Source of the DNA: an uncultured Rhodospirillales bacterium
GTDB taxonomy: Bacteria > Pseudomonadota > Alphaproteobacteria > RF32 > CAG-239
NCBI GenBank assembly: GCA_902795665.1
Contig: CADBMA010000159.1
Span: 1 to 26,527 of the forward strand
Length of the DNA stretch: 26,527 bases
Reading direction: 5' to 3'
Shown here one piece after another: positions 14,109 to 23,629 of this stretch (its first letter is position 1; each line of letters begins with the position of its first letter). Made by a program: the position numbers and the translations under genes. The notes beneath the pieces are model-generated. The model did no database searches and was not told where the DNA came from. It saw only the letters and a program-made list of their open reading frames with translations.

Positions 14109-14945
14109 ATGAAAAAAGGCTTGTATATAGTCGCCACCCCGATAGGCAATATCAGTGATATATCGGAACGAGCAAAAGAATTATTAAGTCAAGCAGATGT
14201 CTTGGCCTGCGAAGATACCAGAGTGACAAAAAAACTTATGGGACTGCTCAATATTCCATATACTGATAAAAAATTTATCCCTTTACATGATCATAACGAG
14301 CTAGAAAACGCGCAAAAAATTATTGATATGGTCAATCAAGGGATGTGCGTGGTTCAGATCAGCGATGCCGGTTCGCCATTAATTTCAGATCCCGGATATA
14401 AATTGGTTCGTATGTGCCATGAACAGAACGTTCCGTTTGCGGTAGTTCCGGGGTGTTGTGCCATAATCTGCGCGTTGCAGATGTCAGGATTGCCAACCAA
14501 TCGTTTTATGTTTGCCGGTTTCATTCCTAACAAAGACAAAGCGCGTGAGGATTTGTTCAAGGAGTTATGCAATATTGATACAACTTTAGTTTTTTATGAA
14601 ACCTCACCGCGACTGCTGAAAACATTAAAAACTGCGGCTGTTATTTTTAAAAACCGTGAGTTTTCCGTTGCAAGAGAGATAACCAAAGTTTATGAGGAAT
14701 GCCAAACCGGTGCTCCGGAGGATATAATTAAACACTTTGAAAATAACCCTCCTAAAGGTGAAATTGTTTTCATGATTGCGCCTCCGTCAGAAAAAATATC
14801 AGCCGATATCGATGTTGAAGAAATATTGCTGCAAAAGTTACAAAATATGCCACTCAAAACAGCGGTTACGGATATGGTTAAGGAATATGGCTTAAACAAA
14901 AACGAGGTTTATCGATTGGCGATAAAATTGAAAAATGAATCATAA
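14109..14945 (+). CDS. rsmI: 16S rRNA (cytidine-1402-2'-O)-methyltransferase
   Basis: The 278-residue protein has the tetrapyrrole-methylase fold: GLYIVATPIGNISDISERA at the N-terminus, ADVLACEDTRVTKKLM, VVQISDAGSPLISDPGYKLV and VPGCCAIICALQMSGLPTN. These are all RsmI signatures. It methylates the ribose of C1402 in the ribosomal P site using S-adenosylmethionine. The ATG has only a short purine-rich ribosome site (AAAGAA). It overlaps yraN by 11 bases and is divergent from the LpoA-like gene across 77 bases, which must hold both promoters; none stands out clearly. Confidence 0.96.
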   Translation: MKKGLYIVATPIGNISDISERAKELLSQADVLACEDTRVTKKLMGLLNIPYTDKKFIPLHDHNELENAQKIIDMVNQGMCVVQISDAGSPLISDPGYKLVRMCHEQNVPFAVVPGCCAIICALQMSGLPTNRFMFAGFIPNKDKAREDLFKELCNIDTTLVFYETSPRLLKTLKTAAVIFKNREFSVAREITKVYEECQTGAPEDIIKHFENNPPKGEIVFMIAPPSEKISADIDVEEILLQKLQNMPLKTAVTDMVKEYGLNKNEVYRLAIKLKNES

Positions 14946-15294
14946 TCAAAGCGGAAAATTGGCCGAACTGCTGGCTGCAATGTACTTTATTGTTCATGGT
15001 TTTTGGGTAGTTCGCCGAAATTTTATAACCGGCCGCGGAACCGGAGCCGGTGAGATAGATTTAATTGTTCGCCGCGGCAAACTACTGGTGTTTGTTGAGG
15101 TAAAAAAGCGTGGCGATTTAGAACGTGCTGCCTATGCAATTGCTCCGGAGCAACAGCGACGCATTTGGAGAGCGGCTGAAAATTTTATAAAAAATAATCC
15201 GCAGTATAGCGATTATAATTTGCGTTTTGATGCTTTTTTAGTGGGCAAACGGCTACGCTGCAGTCATATCTCTGACGCATGGCGATGCGAGTAA
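14935..15294 (+). CDS. yraN: UPF0102/YraN family endonuclease-like protein
   Basis: The 119-residue protein shows the YraN restriction-endonuclease-like core: GKLAELLAAMYFIVHGFWVV, then RGTGAGEIDLIVRRGKLLVFVEVKKR, with the nuclease acids Glu, Asp, Glu-x-Lys all present. It ends with an FDAFLV strand. The family's cellular role is not settled; a structure-specific nuclease linked to DNA processing is suggested by the fold. It begins inside the last codons of rsmI (11-base overlap), a conserved pairing. Confidence 0.92.
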   Translation: MNHNQSGKLAELLAAMYFIVHGFWVVRRNFITGRGTGAGEIDLIVRRGKLLVFVEVKKRGDLERAAYAIAPEQQRRIWRAAENFIKNNPQYSDYNLRFDAFLVGKRLRCSHISDAWRCE

Positions 15295-15364
15295 AATAAC
15301 AAAATAGCTTGGCTAAAAAATCTTTGTTGATTATATTGAATAAAAATGCTTGTGGAGAACAAAT

Positions 15365-18109
15365 ATGGTCGCAAAAATATGCTTAGTTGATGGTTCAGGA
15401 TATATTTTCAGAGCCTTTTACGGTTTGCCGCCAATGACCGCTCCGGATGGAACTCCGGTCAATGCGGTATATGGCTTTACTAATATGTTCATGAAATTAA
15501 CTTCTAAAATTGACTGTGACTACAGTTTAATTCTCTTTGATGCTAAAAGACAAAACTTTCGTAATGATATTTTTGCCGACTATAAGGGAACACGCAAAGA
15601 AATTCCCGAAGAATTGATACCTCAGTTTCCGATTATCCGCGAGGCCGTTGACGCCTTAAATCTCAACCATCTGGAAATTGAAGGCTATGAGGCCGATGAC
15701 TTAATTGCCACTTATGCCAATTTGGCTCGACAAGCCGGTATGGAAGTAGTTATTGTTTCTGCGGATAAGGACTTAATGCAGCTCATTCGCGATGGTGTCA
15801 GCTTTTATGATCCAATGAAAGATAAGTTTTTTACTCCTGAAGATGTTAAAGAAAAATTTGGAGTCTATCCGGATAAAGTTGTTGATGTCCAAGCCTTATC
15901 AGGTGACAGTACCGACAATATTCCCGGAGTTCCCGGAATTGGGCCTAAAACTGCTGCTGAGTTGGTCAATATCTACGGTTCTTTGGAAGAAGTTTTAGCT
16001 CGTGCCGGAGAGATCAAACAAAACAAGCGGCGCGAAACTTTGTTGGCAAATATTGAAAATGCTAAAATTTCCCTGCAATTGGTTACACTAAAATCTGATG
16101 TTCCGGTTGAAAATAATGTGGAGTTTTATAAGATTCGTTGTCCCGATTTAAAAATCGCGCAGAATTTTGTTGAAAAGTACGGCTTTAATAGTCTAAAACT
16201 GAGAATTGCCAGATGGGTTGAAGAACAATGCAGTAAAACCGGACAAAAAAACTTCAATATAACCCGTATACAATATGCAAATTATAAAGTTGTTTCAAAT
16301 GTCAACGATTTGCAAAAATGGTTGCAAAAAGTAGCCACAATCCGACAGATGTCGTTAAAAGTTCTAAGCTCCGGAAATCATCCTTTTTTTGATAGCACAT
16401 ACGGGGTTGCTTTGGCGGTTGATAATCGTGATGCCATATATGTTCCGCTGCTTGATGAAACAAAAACTGGAGATAATTTTGATTTATTTGCTGTTGAGCA
16501 GAAAAGCGGCTTGAGCTTTGCGCAGTTTTCCGAGTGTTTGTTGCCGATATTAAATGATTCTTCAATCTTAAAAATTGGCCATAACTTAAAATCCGATATG
16601 CATTTGCTTAACAGAATATCTGGCGGCAAAGCTGATATTTTTCCCTATGATGATATTGCCGTTATTGCTTATGTTTTAGATTCAACCTTTCATGGGCATG
16701 ATATTCCCCAATTGGCAGAACTGTTTTTGGATTATCAGACACAAAACCCTGAAGATGTTTTTGGTACCGGCAAGCAGCGACAGCATCCTGACAATATTGA
16801 TATAAATATCTTATGCAAATATATGTGCGAGCAAGCTGATTGTATATTTCGGCTGCACGAAGTTCTGCGCCATCGATTGGTAAAAGAGCATCAAGCCTCT
16901 GTCTACGAGTTATATGATCGACCTTTGGTCAAAACACTCTGGAATATGGAAAAAAACGGAGTCATGATTGACGCTCAAAAATTGCATAAATTGAGCATTC
17001 AATTGGAAATGCGTCAAAAGCATATTGAAAATGAAATATTTGATTTGGCTGGTGAAGAATTTAATATCGGATCACCCAAGCAAATTGGCGAGATTTTATA
17101 CAACAAATTGGGATTGAGCGGAAAAAAACATAGCAGCGGCAACTTTCAGACCGGCGCCGAAATCTTGGAGCAGATGGCAGAAGAGCACCCGCTTCCGGCC
17201 AAAATTTTAGAATGGCGTGCGGTTAGCAAACTAAAAAGTACATATACCGATAACTTGATTACCCAATTGGATAAAAATAGCCGTATTCATACCACCTATG
17301 ACCAAACCAATGTAAACACCGGTCGATTGTCATCAAATAACCCCAATCTGCAAAATATTCCCATACGCAGTGAAGACGGGCAAAAAATCCGTAATTGCTT
17401 TGTGGCATCAGCGGGACATAAATTAATTTCGGCAGATTATTCTCAGGTTGAGTTGCGATTGGTTGCGGTGTTGGCAGATGTGTTAGCGCTAAAAGAAGCC
17501 TTTGAGCATGGAGTTGATATTCATACCGCCACTGCAATGAAAGTTTTTGGCTTGACCGCCGAACAAGTAACTCCGGAAATCAGACGCCATGCAAAAGCCA
17601 TAAATTTTGGTGTGATTTACGGAATCTCGCAATACGGACTGGCCAAACAAATAAATGTTCCGGTTGCCGAAGCCAAAAAATATATTGATGCATATTTTGC
17701 AAAAATGCCCGAAATAAAAGATTTTATGGAAAAAACCATCGCTTTTGCCCGCAAACACGGATATGTTGTCACTCCTTTTGGACGCAAATGCGCGGTTGCC
17801 GGTATTAATGACAAAAATCAAAGAATATCATCTTTTGCCGAACGCGCGGCAATGAATGCTCCAATACAGGGAGGAGCTGCTGATATTATGAAAAAAGCAA
17901 TGAATAATATGCACAACGCACTAATTAAAGGCGGTTTTAAATCCAAAATACTGCTCCAAGTTCATGATGAAATGGTTATTGAGGCGCCGGAAAACGAGGT
18001 TGAAGAAGTAAGTTCATTGCTGAAAAAAGTCATGGAAAATGCCGTCGATTATGACGTAAAATTCGTGGCAGAAGTCGGCGTTGGCGACAATTGGACTGAA
18101 GCTCACTAA
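15365..18109 (+). CDS. polA: DNA polymerase I, proofreading domain apparently inactive
   Basis: The 914-residue three-domain protein has a 5'-3' exonuclease domain (CLVDGSGYIFRAFYGLPP to SGDSTDNIPGVPGIGPKTAA, about 1-290). A 3'-5' exonuclease-like domain spans about 315-510. The polymerase domain carries motifs A (SADYSQVELRLVA), B (RRHAKAINFGVIYGIS) and C (LLQVHDEMVIEAP). It fills gaps and removes primers. In the middle domain the Exo I DxE acids are replaced (K332, L334) and the Exo III Asp is Gln490 (Y486MCEQ), although Exo II Asp411 remains, so proofreading is probably lost. The ATG at 15365 has GGAG seven bases upstream; an in-frame TTG at 15350 is less likely. Confidence 0.96.
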   Translation: MVAKICLVDGSGYIFRAFYGLPPMTAPDGTPVNAVYGFTNMFMKLTSKIDCDYSLILFDAKRQNFRNDIFADYKGTRKEIPEELIPQFPIIREAVDALNLNHLEIEGYEADDLIATYANLARQAGMEVVIVSADKDLMQLIRDGVSFYDPMKDKFFTPEDVKEKFGVYPDKVVDVQALSGDSTDNIPGVPGIGPKTAAELVNIYGSLEEVLARAGEIKQNKRRETLLANIENAKISLQLVTLKSDVPVENNVEFYKIRCPDLKIAQNFVEKYGFNSLKLRIARWVEEQCSKTGQKNFNITRIQYANYKVVSNVNDLQKWLQKVATIRQMSLKVLSSGNHPFFDSTYGVALAVDNRDAIYVPLLDETKTGDNFDLFAVEQKSGLSFAQFSECLLPILNDSSILKIGHNLKSDMHLLNRISGGKADIFPYDDIAVIAYVLDSTFHGHDIPQLAELFLDYQTQNPEDVFGTGKQRQHPDNIDINILCKYMCEQADCIFRLHEVLRHRLVKEHQASVYELYDRPLVKTLWNMEKNGVMIDAQKLHKLSIQLEMRQKHIENEIFDLAGEEFNIGSPKQIGEILYNKLGLSGKKHSSGNFQTGAEILEQMAEEHPLPAKILEWRAVSKLKSTYTDNLITQLDKNSRIHTTYDQTNVNTGRLSSNNPNLQNIPIRSEDGQKIRNCFVASAGHKLISADYSQVELRLVAVLADVLALKEAFEHGVDIHTATAMKVFGLTAEQVTPEIRRHAKAINFGVIYGISQYGLAKQINVPVAEAKKYIDAYFAKMPEIKDFMEKTIAFARKHGYVVTPFGRKCAVAGINDKNQRISSFAERAAMNAPIQGGAADIMKKAMNNMHNALIKGGFKSKILLQVHDEMVIEAPENEVEEVSSLLKKVMENAVDYDVKFVAEVGVGDNWTEAH

Positions 18110-18243
18110 AAAAACACGCAAACACTGTTAAAATATACACAAAACGGTGAATTTTTGTGACTTTTTTCTATGCTTTTTTGTAAAAATGTTCTATCTTTGC
18201 CTAAGTTTGAATTTTATTTTAAAAATATGAGGAAATATCAATT
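18110..18243 (+). other. A/T-rich polA-gyrB intergenic region
   Basis: This spacer has no terminator hairpin after polA. Several weak -35/-10 pairs occur (for example TTGTGA 18155-18160 followed by TTGTAA at 18178), but none is convincing. gyrB may be read partly from upstream. The gyrB ribosome site, GAGGA at 18229-18233, is clear. Confidence 0.5.
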
Positions 18244-20691
18244 ATGGTAGAAATGTCACAGGCCGAAATAGCCAAAGAAGAACAAGCATATAATGCCGAC
18301 TCGATTAAAGTTTTGCATGGTTTGGAAGCTGTGCGCAAACGTCCGGGAATGTATATCGGCGATACAGATGACGGAACTGGATTGCATCATATGATTTATG
18401 AGGTTTTGGATAATGCAATCGATGAGGCACTGGCCGGATATTGCGACAAGACCGAAATTATCCTCAATCCCGATGGATCGGCAACCATTCGCGATAATGG
18501 ACGCGGCATTCCGGTTGGTATGCACAAAGAAGAAGGTGTTTCCGCTGCCGAAGTTATCATGACTCAGCTGCACTCCGGCGGTAAATTTGATAATAATTCT
18601 TATAAAGTTTCCGGCGGTCTGCACGGCGTTGGTGTTTCTGTGGTAAACGCTTTATCAATCTGGCTGAAACTGCGAATTTGGCGCGAAGGCCACGAGCATA
18701 TTGCTATGTTTTCTCACGGTAATGTCACCGAGCATTTGAAAGTTGTCGGTGATGCCAACGGTCGCCATGGTACAGAAGTAACATTTTTGCCATCACCTGA
18801 TACATTTACTATGACTGAATTTAATTTTGACGTTTTAGAAAGAGCTATCCGTGAAAAGGCATTTCTTAACTCGGGTGTTTATCTTAAATTGATTGATAAT
18901 CGCGGCGCCGAGCCTCGTGAAGTGGTAATGCACTACGAAGGAGGTTTAAAGGCCTTTGTTAATCATATTAACAAATCCAAAGCTCCATTGCATGAAAATA
19001 TTATTGCCTTAAATGGCGAGGATAAGGACATTCAGGTTGAAGCCGCTATGCAATGGACCAATGCTTATAACGAAAGTATGCTATGCTTTACCAATAACAT
19101 TCCGCAAAAGGACGGCGGTACACACTTAGCAGGTTTTCGTGCAGCATTAACCCGAACCATTAATAATTATATTAACGAAAACGGTCTGGTCAAAAACAAA
19201 GACAAAGATATGATTACCGGCGAAGATATGCGCGAGGGACTAAGCTGTGTGCTGTCAGTAAAAGTTCCTGACCCGAAATTTTCTTCGCAAACCAAGGATA
19301 AACTGGTATCCTCAGAAGTTAGACCGGTGGTTGAAAGTATTGTCAGCAACAAACTGCAAGAATGGCTGGACGAACATCCCAATGAGGCCAAAATTATTGT
19401 TGGCAAAATTGTTGAGGCCGCTACTGCGCGTGAAGCTGCACGCAAAGCTCGCGAGTTGACACGCCGCAAAGGCGTTTTGGATATTGCATCATTGCCCGGT
19501 AAGTTGGCAGATTGTCAGGAAAAAGACCCTGCTTTATCCGAAATATTCATTGTGGAGGGAGACTCTGCTGGCGGTTCGGCCAAGCAAGGACGTGATCGCA
19601 GAACGCAAGCAATTTTGCCCTTGCGCGGAAAAATTTTGAATGTCGAACGCGCTCGTTTTGATCGTATGCTGAACTCCGCCGAAATCGGCACAATGGTTAC
19701 CGCTTTTGGAACAGGTATCGGACGCGAAGAATTTGATATTAATAAATGCCGCTATCATAAAATTGTAATTATGACCGATGCTGATGTTGACGGAAGCCAT
19801 ATCAGAACCTTGCTTTTGACATTTTTCTATCGCCAGATGCCGGAAATTATTGAAAAAGGCTATGTCTATATTGCGCAACCTCCTCTATATAAAGCAAAAC
19901 GCGGCAATTCGGTGCTTTATCTCAAAGATGACCGTGAAATGGAAGATTATTTGGTTCGCGGTGGTTGCGAAGATGCCGTTTTGCAAACCGAGAACGGTGC
20001 GCAAATTGCCGGACAAGATCTTATTGCCATGGTAGAAAGTACCCGCAAAGCCCGCAACCTGATTGCCGCTCTTAACAAAAAAGCTCCGGAAAAAATTGTT
20101 GAACAAATGGCTATTGATGGACTATTTGATCGAAATATAATTGATAATTTGGATATGCTGAAAGCCAAAGCCGAACAAGTAGCAATAAAACTGGACAACC
20201 AAGAAGCCGAATATGATAAAGGCTGGAAAGCTGATGTTATGCCCGATGGTTCTCTGAGTTTTCATCGCACTTTGCGCGGTGTTGAAGAAAAACACATTAT
20301 CGGTGCTTCGGTGCTGGATAGCCCTGAGGGTAAGGCTCTAAATGATTTGAAAGCCTTTTTGGCAGAACATTATGCTAAAGATCAAAAGCTTTCTTCTCCC
20401 AAACTTGGTGAAGAAAAGAAAATTCATGGTCCGGTATCTTTTGTAGATGCAATTATGGCTATGGGTCGCAAGGGTATCACTCTGCAGCGCTATAAGGGGC
20501 TGGGTGAAATGAATCCTGATCAATTGTGGGAAACCACTCTCGATCCGGAGGCTCGCTCACTGTTGCAAGTTAAAATTGATATGCTTGATGATGCTGATCA
20601 GGTATTCTCTACCTTGATGGGCGATGTGGTTGAACCACGTAAAGAATTCATTCAAGAAAATGCATTAAATGTTATCAATCTTGATATTTAA
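18244..20691 (+). CDS. gyrB: DNA gyrase subunit B
   Basis: The 815-residue product has the GHKL ATPase domain: LEAVRKRPGMYIGDTDDG, DNAIDEALAG, IRDNGRGIPVG and GGLHGVGVSVVNALS. A transducer domain follows. The Toprim domain shows EIFIVEGDSAGGSAKQGRDR and MTDADVDGSHIRTLLLTFFY, and the C-terminal part shows QRYKGLGEMNPDQLWETT. With GyrA it introduces negative supercoils. The length and an insert in the Toprim region fit proteobacterial GyrB rather than ParE (usually about 630-680 residues). The start at 18244 follows GAGGA. A bidirectional terminator closes the gene. Confidence 0.97.
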   Translation: MVEMSQAEIAKEEQAYNADSIKVLHGLEAVRKRPGMYIGDTDDGTGLHHMIYEVLDNAIDEALAGYCDKTEIILNPDGSATIRDNGRGIPVGMHKEEGVSAAEVIMTQLHSGGKFDNNSYKVSGGLHGVGVSVVNALSIWLKLRIWREGHEHIAMFSHGNVTEHLKVVGDANGRHGTEVTFLPSPDTFTMTEFNFDVLERAIREKAFLNSGVYLKLIDNRGAEPREVVMHYEGGLKAFVNHINKSKAPLHENIIALNGEDKDIQVEAAMQWTNAYNESMLCFTNNIPQKDGGTHLAGFRAALTRTINNYINENGLVKNKDKDMITGEDMREGLSCVLSVKVPDPKFSSQTKDKLVSSEVRPVVESIVSNKLQEWLDEHPNEAKIIVGKIVEAATAREAARKARELTRRKGVLDIASLPGKLADCQEKDPALSEIFIVEGDSAGGSAKQGRDRRTQAILPLRGKILNVERARFDRMLNSAEIGTMVTAFGTGIGREEFDINKCRYHKIVIMTDADVDGSHIRTLLLTFFYRQMPEIIEKGYVYIAQPPLYKAKRGNSVLYLKDDREMEDYLVRGGCEDAVLQTENGAQIAGQDLIAMVESTRKARNLIAALNKKAPEKIVEQMAIDGLFDRNIIDNLDMLKAKAEQVAIKLDNQEAEYDKGWKADVMPDGSLSFHRTLRGVEEKHIIGASVLDSPEGKALNDLKAFLAEHYAKDQKLSSPKLGEEKKIHGPVSFVDAIMAMGRKGITLQRYKGLGEMNPDQLWETTLDPEARSLLQVKIDMLDDADQVFSTLMGDVVEPRKEFIQENALNVINLDI

Positions 20692-20710
20692 GATTGCGCA
20701 TCAATTTTAA

Positions 20711-20738
20711 AAAAAGCACGCAATAGCGTGCTTTTTTT
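20711..20738. terminator. Bidirectional terminator after gyrB
   Basis: AAAAAGCACGC (20711-20721) pairs with GCGTGCTTTTT (20726-20736) around an AATA loop, with A residues before and T residues after. It serves gyrB on the plus strand and the convergent prepilin peptidase gene (ending at 20752) on the minus strand. Confidence 0.9.
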
Positions 20739-20751
20739 ATAAATATATGAC

Positions 20752-21423
20752 TTATAAAAACAACAATATTATGGCTGCAATAGCCAGAGCCGGACCAAAG
20801 GCTCCATCACGCTTATGCCTAAGTAGAGAATAAACTCCAAAAATTGCGCATGATAATAAAATAGTATACATTAACTTCTCAACTCCGAGCCATGCGCCGA
20901 TGGCCGCTAACAGTTTAATATCTCCGCCGCCAAAAGCTTCGTGAGTATGCCATAACAAGAACAAGGTTGCCAATATTGGAATTATATATCCGGCCAAAGC
21001 AGCAATTGCACTTTCGGTTGCTGACAAATCAGGATTGTCAAACACGGCAAAGGCAAAACCGCACATCAGCAAAGGAAATGTAACAATATCCGGCAGCAAG
21101 AACATTTTTATATCAACTTCTGCCAAAAGCAAAAGAGACCATATAAAACCAAGTCGCCACCATATTGCATCTGTTCCGAAATGAATCCACGCCAATGCTG
21201 AAATTATGGCAGTCAACACGGCATATAAGCATCCGCGTAACATATATGCCTTGCGGAGTTTGTAATATTTAGCATTTTTGCGGGCAGAAGTTTTGTTAGG
21301 TTTTATCAGGCGGTATAATGCATATGCAGGAGTTGCCGGCATAAACTTAGCAAAACGTCTAGCCATATATGGGATTAAGGCTCCCCAGAACAATCCTACC
21401 AAAATATAAATCATAAGCACCAT
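20752..21423 (-). CDS. A24-family prepilin peptidase-like membrane protein
   Basis: About 223 residues with six to seven membrane spans. Both catalytic aspartate motifs of type IV prepilin peptidases are present: AEVDIKMFLLPDIVT (first Asp) and FGGGDIKLLAAIGAWLG (GGGD). The N-terminal GALIPYMARRFAKFMP region resembles the start of PilD, but there is no four-cysteine zinc domain. Such enzymes cut the leader of pilins or type II secretion pseudopilins. No pilin genes are nearby, so its substrates lie elsewhere. Candidate starts are ATG 21423 and ATG 21414, with an in-frame TTG at 21429; none has a clear ribosome site. Confidence 0.82.
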   Translation of the reverse strand: MVLMIYILVGLFWGALIPYMARRFAKFMPATPAYALYRLIKPNKTSARKNAKYYKLRKAYMLRGCLYAVLTAIISALAWIHFGTDAIWWRLGFIWSLLLLAEVDIKMFLLPDIVTFPLLMCGFAFAVFDNPDLSATESAIAALAGYIIPILATLFLLWHTHEAFGGGDIKLLAAIGAWLGVEKLMYTILLSCAIFGVYSLLRHKRDGAFGPALAIAAIILLFL

Positions 21424-21480
21424 CCGCAAAATTACGTTGCCACAATTTTAAAACATAATGCCTAATATTTAATTAAAATA

Positions 21481-22182
21481 TCAGCCAAGCAAATGCATAA
21501 AATCGGATAACCGACTTGCCCGCAAATAAATATTGCATTCTTTTTCTTCGCCGAGCGTTATAGGCGAAACCGGCAAGCCTTGTTCCAAACGATTTTGCGC
21601 TTTGGCGATATATGCCTCTCCGCTCTTTCCGCTCAAAGTATTAAGGCCATAGACTGTGTATTCGTGCCCCGGATAAAAAAGCGTATCATCAGGAAGACTT
21701 TTTATTTTTTGTAAAGTATTCCACATTTGCTCCGGAGTTCCCTCAAACAAGCCACCAATACTTAAATTAAATAGAGTGTCTCCGGTAAAAAGAACCTTAT
21801 CTTGAGGAAAATACCATAAAATATGCCCGATAGTATGCCCATCAGCTGCAATAATTCTAGCTTCGCTGTTTCCTAACTTAAAGATATCACCATCTTGCAA
21901 GCCTATTGTCATATTATCAATTCGGCCTCTATCAGCTTCTGCTCCGACAATTTGACAATTATAGAGTTTTTGCAATTGCGGGTTGCCTTCAACATGATCA
22001 AAATGGTGATGTGTGTTTAATAAAAATTGCGGGGCAATATTTTGTTTTTCACACTCGGTTATAATCGGAGCGGCTTCTGAAGCATCCAGAACAGCCGCAG
22101 TTTGGGTATCATTATCAACCAGCAAATATGCATAATTATTCATCTTGCCGGCACGGCACAATATTGGGGTTATTTTCAACAT
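21481..22182 (-). CDS. gloB: Hydroxyacylglutathione hydrolase-like (glyoxalase II) metallohydrolase
   Basis: The 233-residue metallo-beta-lactamase-fold protein has the metal ligands THHHFDH, the DGHTIGHI loop, LFTGDTLF with the bridging Asp, GLFEGTPEQMW and YPGHEYT, and a C-terminal NIYLRA. All match glyoxalase II, which hydrolyses S-D-lactoylglutathione to D-lactate and glutathione. It is somewhat shorter than E. coli GloB (about 250), and the usual GGCGR before LFEGT reads SIGG, so a related thioester hydrolase cannot be excluded. It starts directly at the stop of the bax-like gene (TAA then ATG) and is the last gene of the murJ operon. Confidence 0.85.
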   Translation of the reverse strand: MLKITPILCRAGKMNNYAYLLVDNDTQTAAVLDASEAAPIITECEKQNIAPQFLLNTHHHFDHVEGNPQLQKLYNCQIVGAEADRGRIDNMTIGLQDGDIFKLGNSEARIIAADGHTIGHILWYFPQDKVLFTGDTLFNLSIGGLFEGTPEQMWNTLQKIKSLPDDTLFYPGHEYTVYGLNTLSGKSGEAYIAKAQNRLEQGLPVSPITLGEEKECNIYLRASRLSDFMHLLG

Positions 22183-23103
22183 TTATTTATTTTCCATTTC
22201 ATCTATGCTGCCAAGCGAGGATTCGTCTACATAAATCAAGTCATAAAAAGTCAGAATATAATTAAGCAGTCCGGCATAATTTTCCAATGGAGATCCGACA
22301 ACCATATTATAAACCGTAGTTCTTCCCCGCATATTTTTATTGCGATTCATAATTTGTCTTCTGGCAACGCGCAGTTGATGAAAATTGATATCGCTATTGA
22401 TTTTTAAGGCATAATCACGGGTTGCCGACAATAGGTCAGGATAAGTTTTAATGCGATAACTATCGTCATCTTCTCCTTCTGGTTTAATGCCTTCGTCGGT
22501 GTACCAATTTTTCATTTTATACAGTGCATTTCCCTGCTTTACCTCTATGGCAGTTCCCCAGTTGCTCTCTGCGGCAGCGGCTGCAATCAGCAATGATGGG
22601 GCGATAACATCAACTTTCAGCATTAAATCATGCAAAATTATGTTATAATAATCACGCCCCTTCATTCGTGTAAAAACATCATATTTTTTAATCAGCTTTT
22701 CAAGGGTACTCTTTTGCTCATCAGTCAAATCTTTTCCGGCATCAAAATCCTCTTTTATTTTGCGCAAAACGTTGCGTTCAAATATAATTTCTTCATTTGT
22801 TTTCAATGTTAGCGGCGCCATTATCATAATAAACAGCCTGTTACGCTCATCTTGAGACTTAATTTTATCAAAATCAGAAGGTAGCGTTTTCATAAATATC
22901 GGAGGAAGTTTTTTGTCTTTTCTAACAAAATCGTCATACTTATAATCGGAGAATATTTTTTGCAAGACTGCAACATTGGTATTGTTTAGGTACAGTCCGT
23001 CCGGCTGCAAATCCATTTCCAGCTCCGATGCTGCTGCAGGCGCTGAAAAACAGAGCAGCCCGCATAAAAATATAGCACAAAATTTTGCCAAACTATTCTT
23101 CAT
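22183..23103 (-). CDS. Bax-like glucosaminidase-domain peptidoglycan hydrolase
   Basis: About 306 residues with a Sec signal peptide (LAKFCAIFLCGLLCFSAPAAA, cleavage after ASA-type residues near 25). The C-terminal domain reads LIAAAAAESNWGTAIEVKQG with the likely catalytic Glu, then GNALYKMKNWYTDEG and a YPDLLSATRDYALKIN segment. This is the pattern of the Bax/glucosaminidase family (GH73-like) that cuts peptidoglycan glycan strands in the periplasm. The N-terminal 130 residues are charged and helical. I take ATG 23103, which overlaps the nfu end by 11 bases; an in-frame TTG is at 23112. Co-transcription with murJ fits a cell-wall role. Confidence 0.82.
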   Translation of the reverse strand: MKNSLAKFCAIFLCGLLCFSAPAAASELEMDLQPDGLYLNNTNVAVLQKIFSDYKYDDFVRKDKKLPPIFMKTLPSDFDKIKSQDERNRLFIMIMAPLTLKTNEEIIFERNVLRKIKEDFDAGKDLTDEQKSTLEKLIKKYDVFTRMKGRDYYNIILHDLMLKVDVIAPSLLIAAAAAESNWGTAIEVKQGNALYKMKNWYTDEGIKPEGEDDDSYRIKTYPDLLSATRDYALKINSDINFHQLRVARRQIMNRNKNMRGRTTVYNMVVGSPLENYAGLLNYILTFYDLIYVDESSLGSIDEMENK

Positions 23104-23629
23104 ATTTTTCAACCGCTTTTATTTCCGGAATATAGGTTTTGAGCAACTTTTCAACACCATCTTTAAGGGTTTGTTGTGCGTGGGGGCAGCCAACACATTT
23201 GCCTTGCATTTCAACATATACAATTCCATCTTTATAACTACGAAGTTCAATATTTCCGCCATCTTTTTGAATGGCAGGACGAATTCTGGCTTCAATCAAT
23301 GCGTTAACACGCCGTACAATCTCTTCTTCATCAAGGGATTCATCTTCAACTGCAATCTGGGCGCCAGAGGCTAGAAAATCCATTATTTCTGCAAGTATCT
23401 GCGGTTTTAAAAATTGCCAGTCGGTAGAAGATTTTTTGGTTACAGAAATGCAATCCGGAGTAATGATAATTGCTTCTACTTCCCCTAAATCAAATATTTT
23501 TTCAGCCAAGGGAGATTTGCGCAATGTTTTTGCATCGCTATACTCCCCGCCTTTTTTGACATTAAGTCCATTCTCGGGATAAAAGTGCATAATATTTTCA
23601 TTTGTTGAAATTTGTGTTTCAATTATCAT
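23093..23629 (-). CDS. Nfu-type iron-sulfur cluster carrier
   Basis: The 178-residue protein has an N-terminal Nfu_N domain (ETQISTNENIMHFYPENGLN, SPLAEKIFDLGEVEAIIITP) and a C-terminal NifU-like domain (IEARIRPAIQKDGGNIELRS, then GKCVGCPHAQQTLKDGVEKL) whose CxxC binds a 4Fe-4S cluster between two subunits. It delivers clusters to target enzymes. An in-frame ATG 30 bases further upstream exists, but AAGGA seven bases before ATG 23629 fixes the start. It overlaps the DUF2333 gene before it (11 bases) and the bax-like gene after it. Confidence 0.93.
   Translation of the reverse strand: MIIETQISTNENIMHFYPENGLNVKKGGEYSDAKTLRKSPLAEKIFDLGEVEAIIITPDCISVTKKSSTDWQFLKPQILAEIMDFLASGAQIAVEDESLDEEEIVRRVNALIEARIRPAIQKDGGNIELRSYKDGIVYVEMQGKCVGCPHAQQTLKDGVEKLLKTYIPEIKAVEKYEE

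Noticed and set aside
15350..15364. TTG start for polA giving MWRTN before MVAK
   Set aside because: GGAG at 15354-15357 lies inside that extension and is correctly spaced for the ATG at 15365; MVAKICLVDG is the normal family start.
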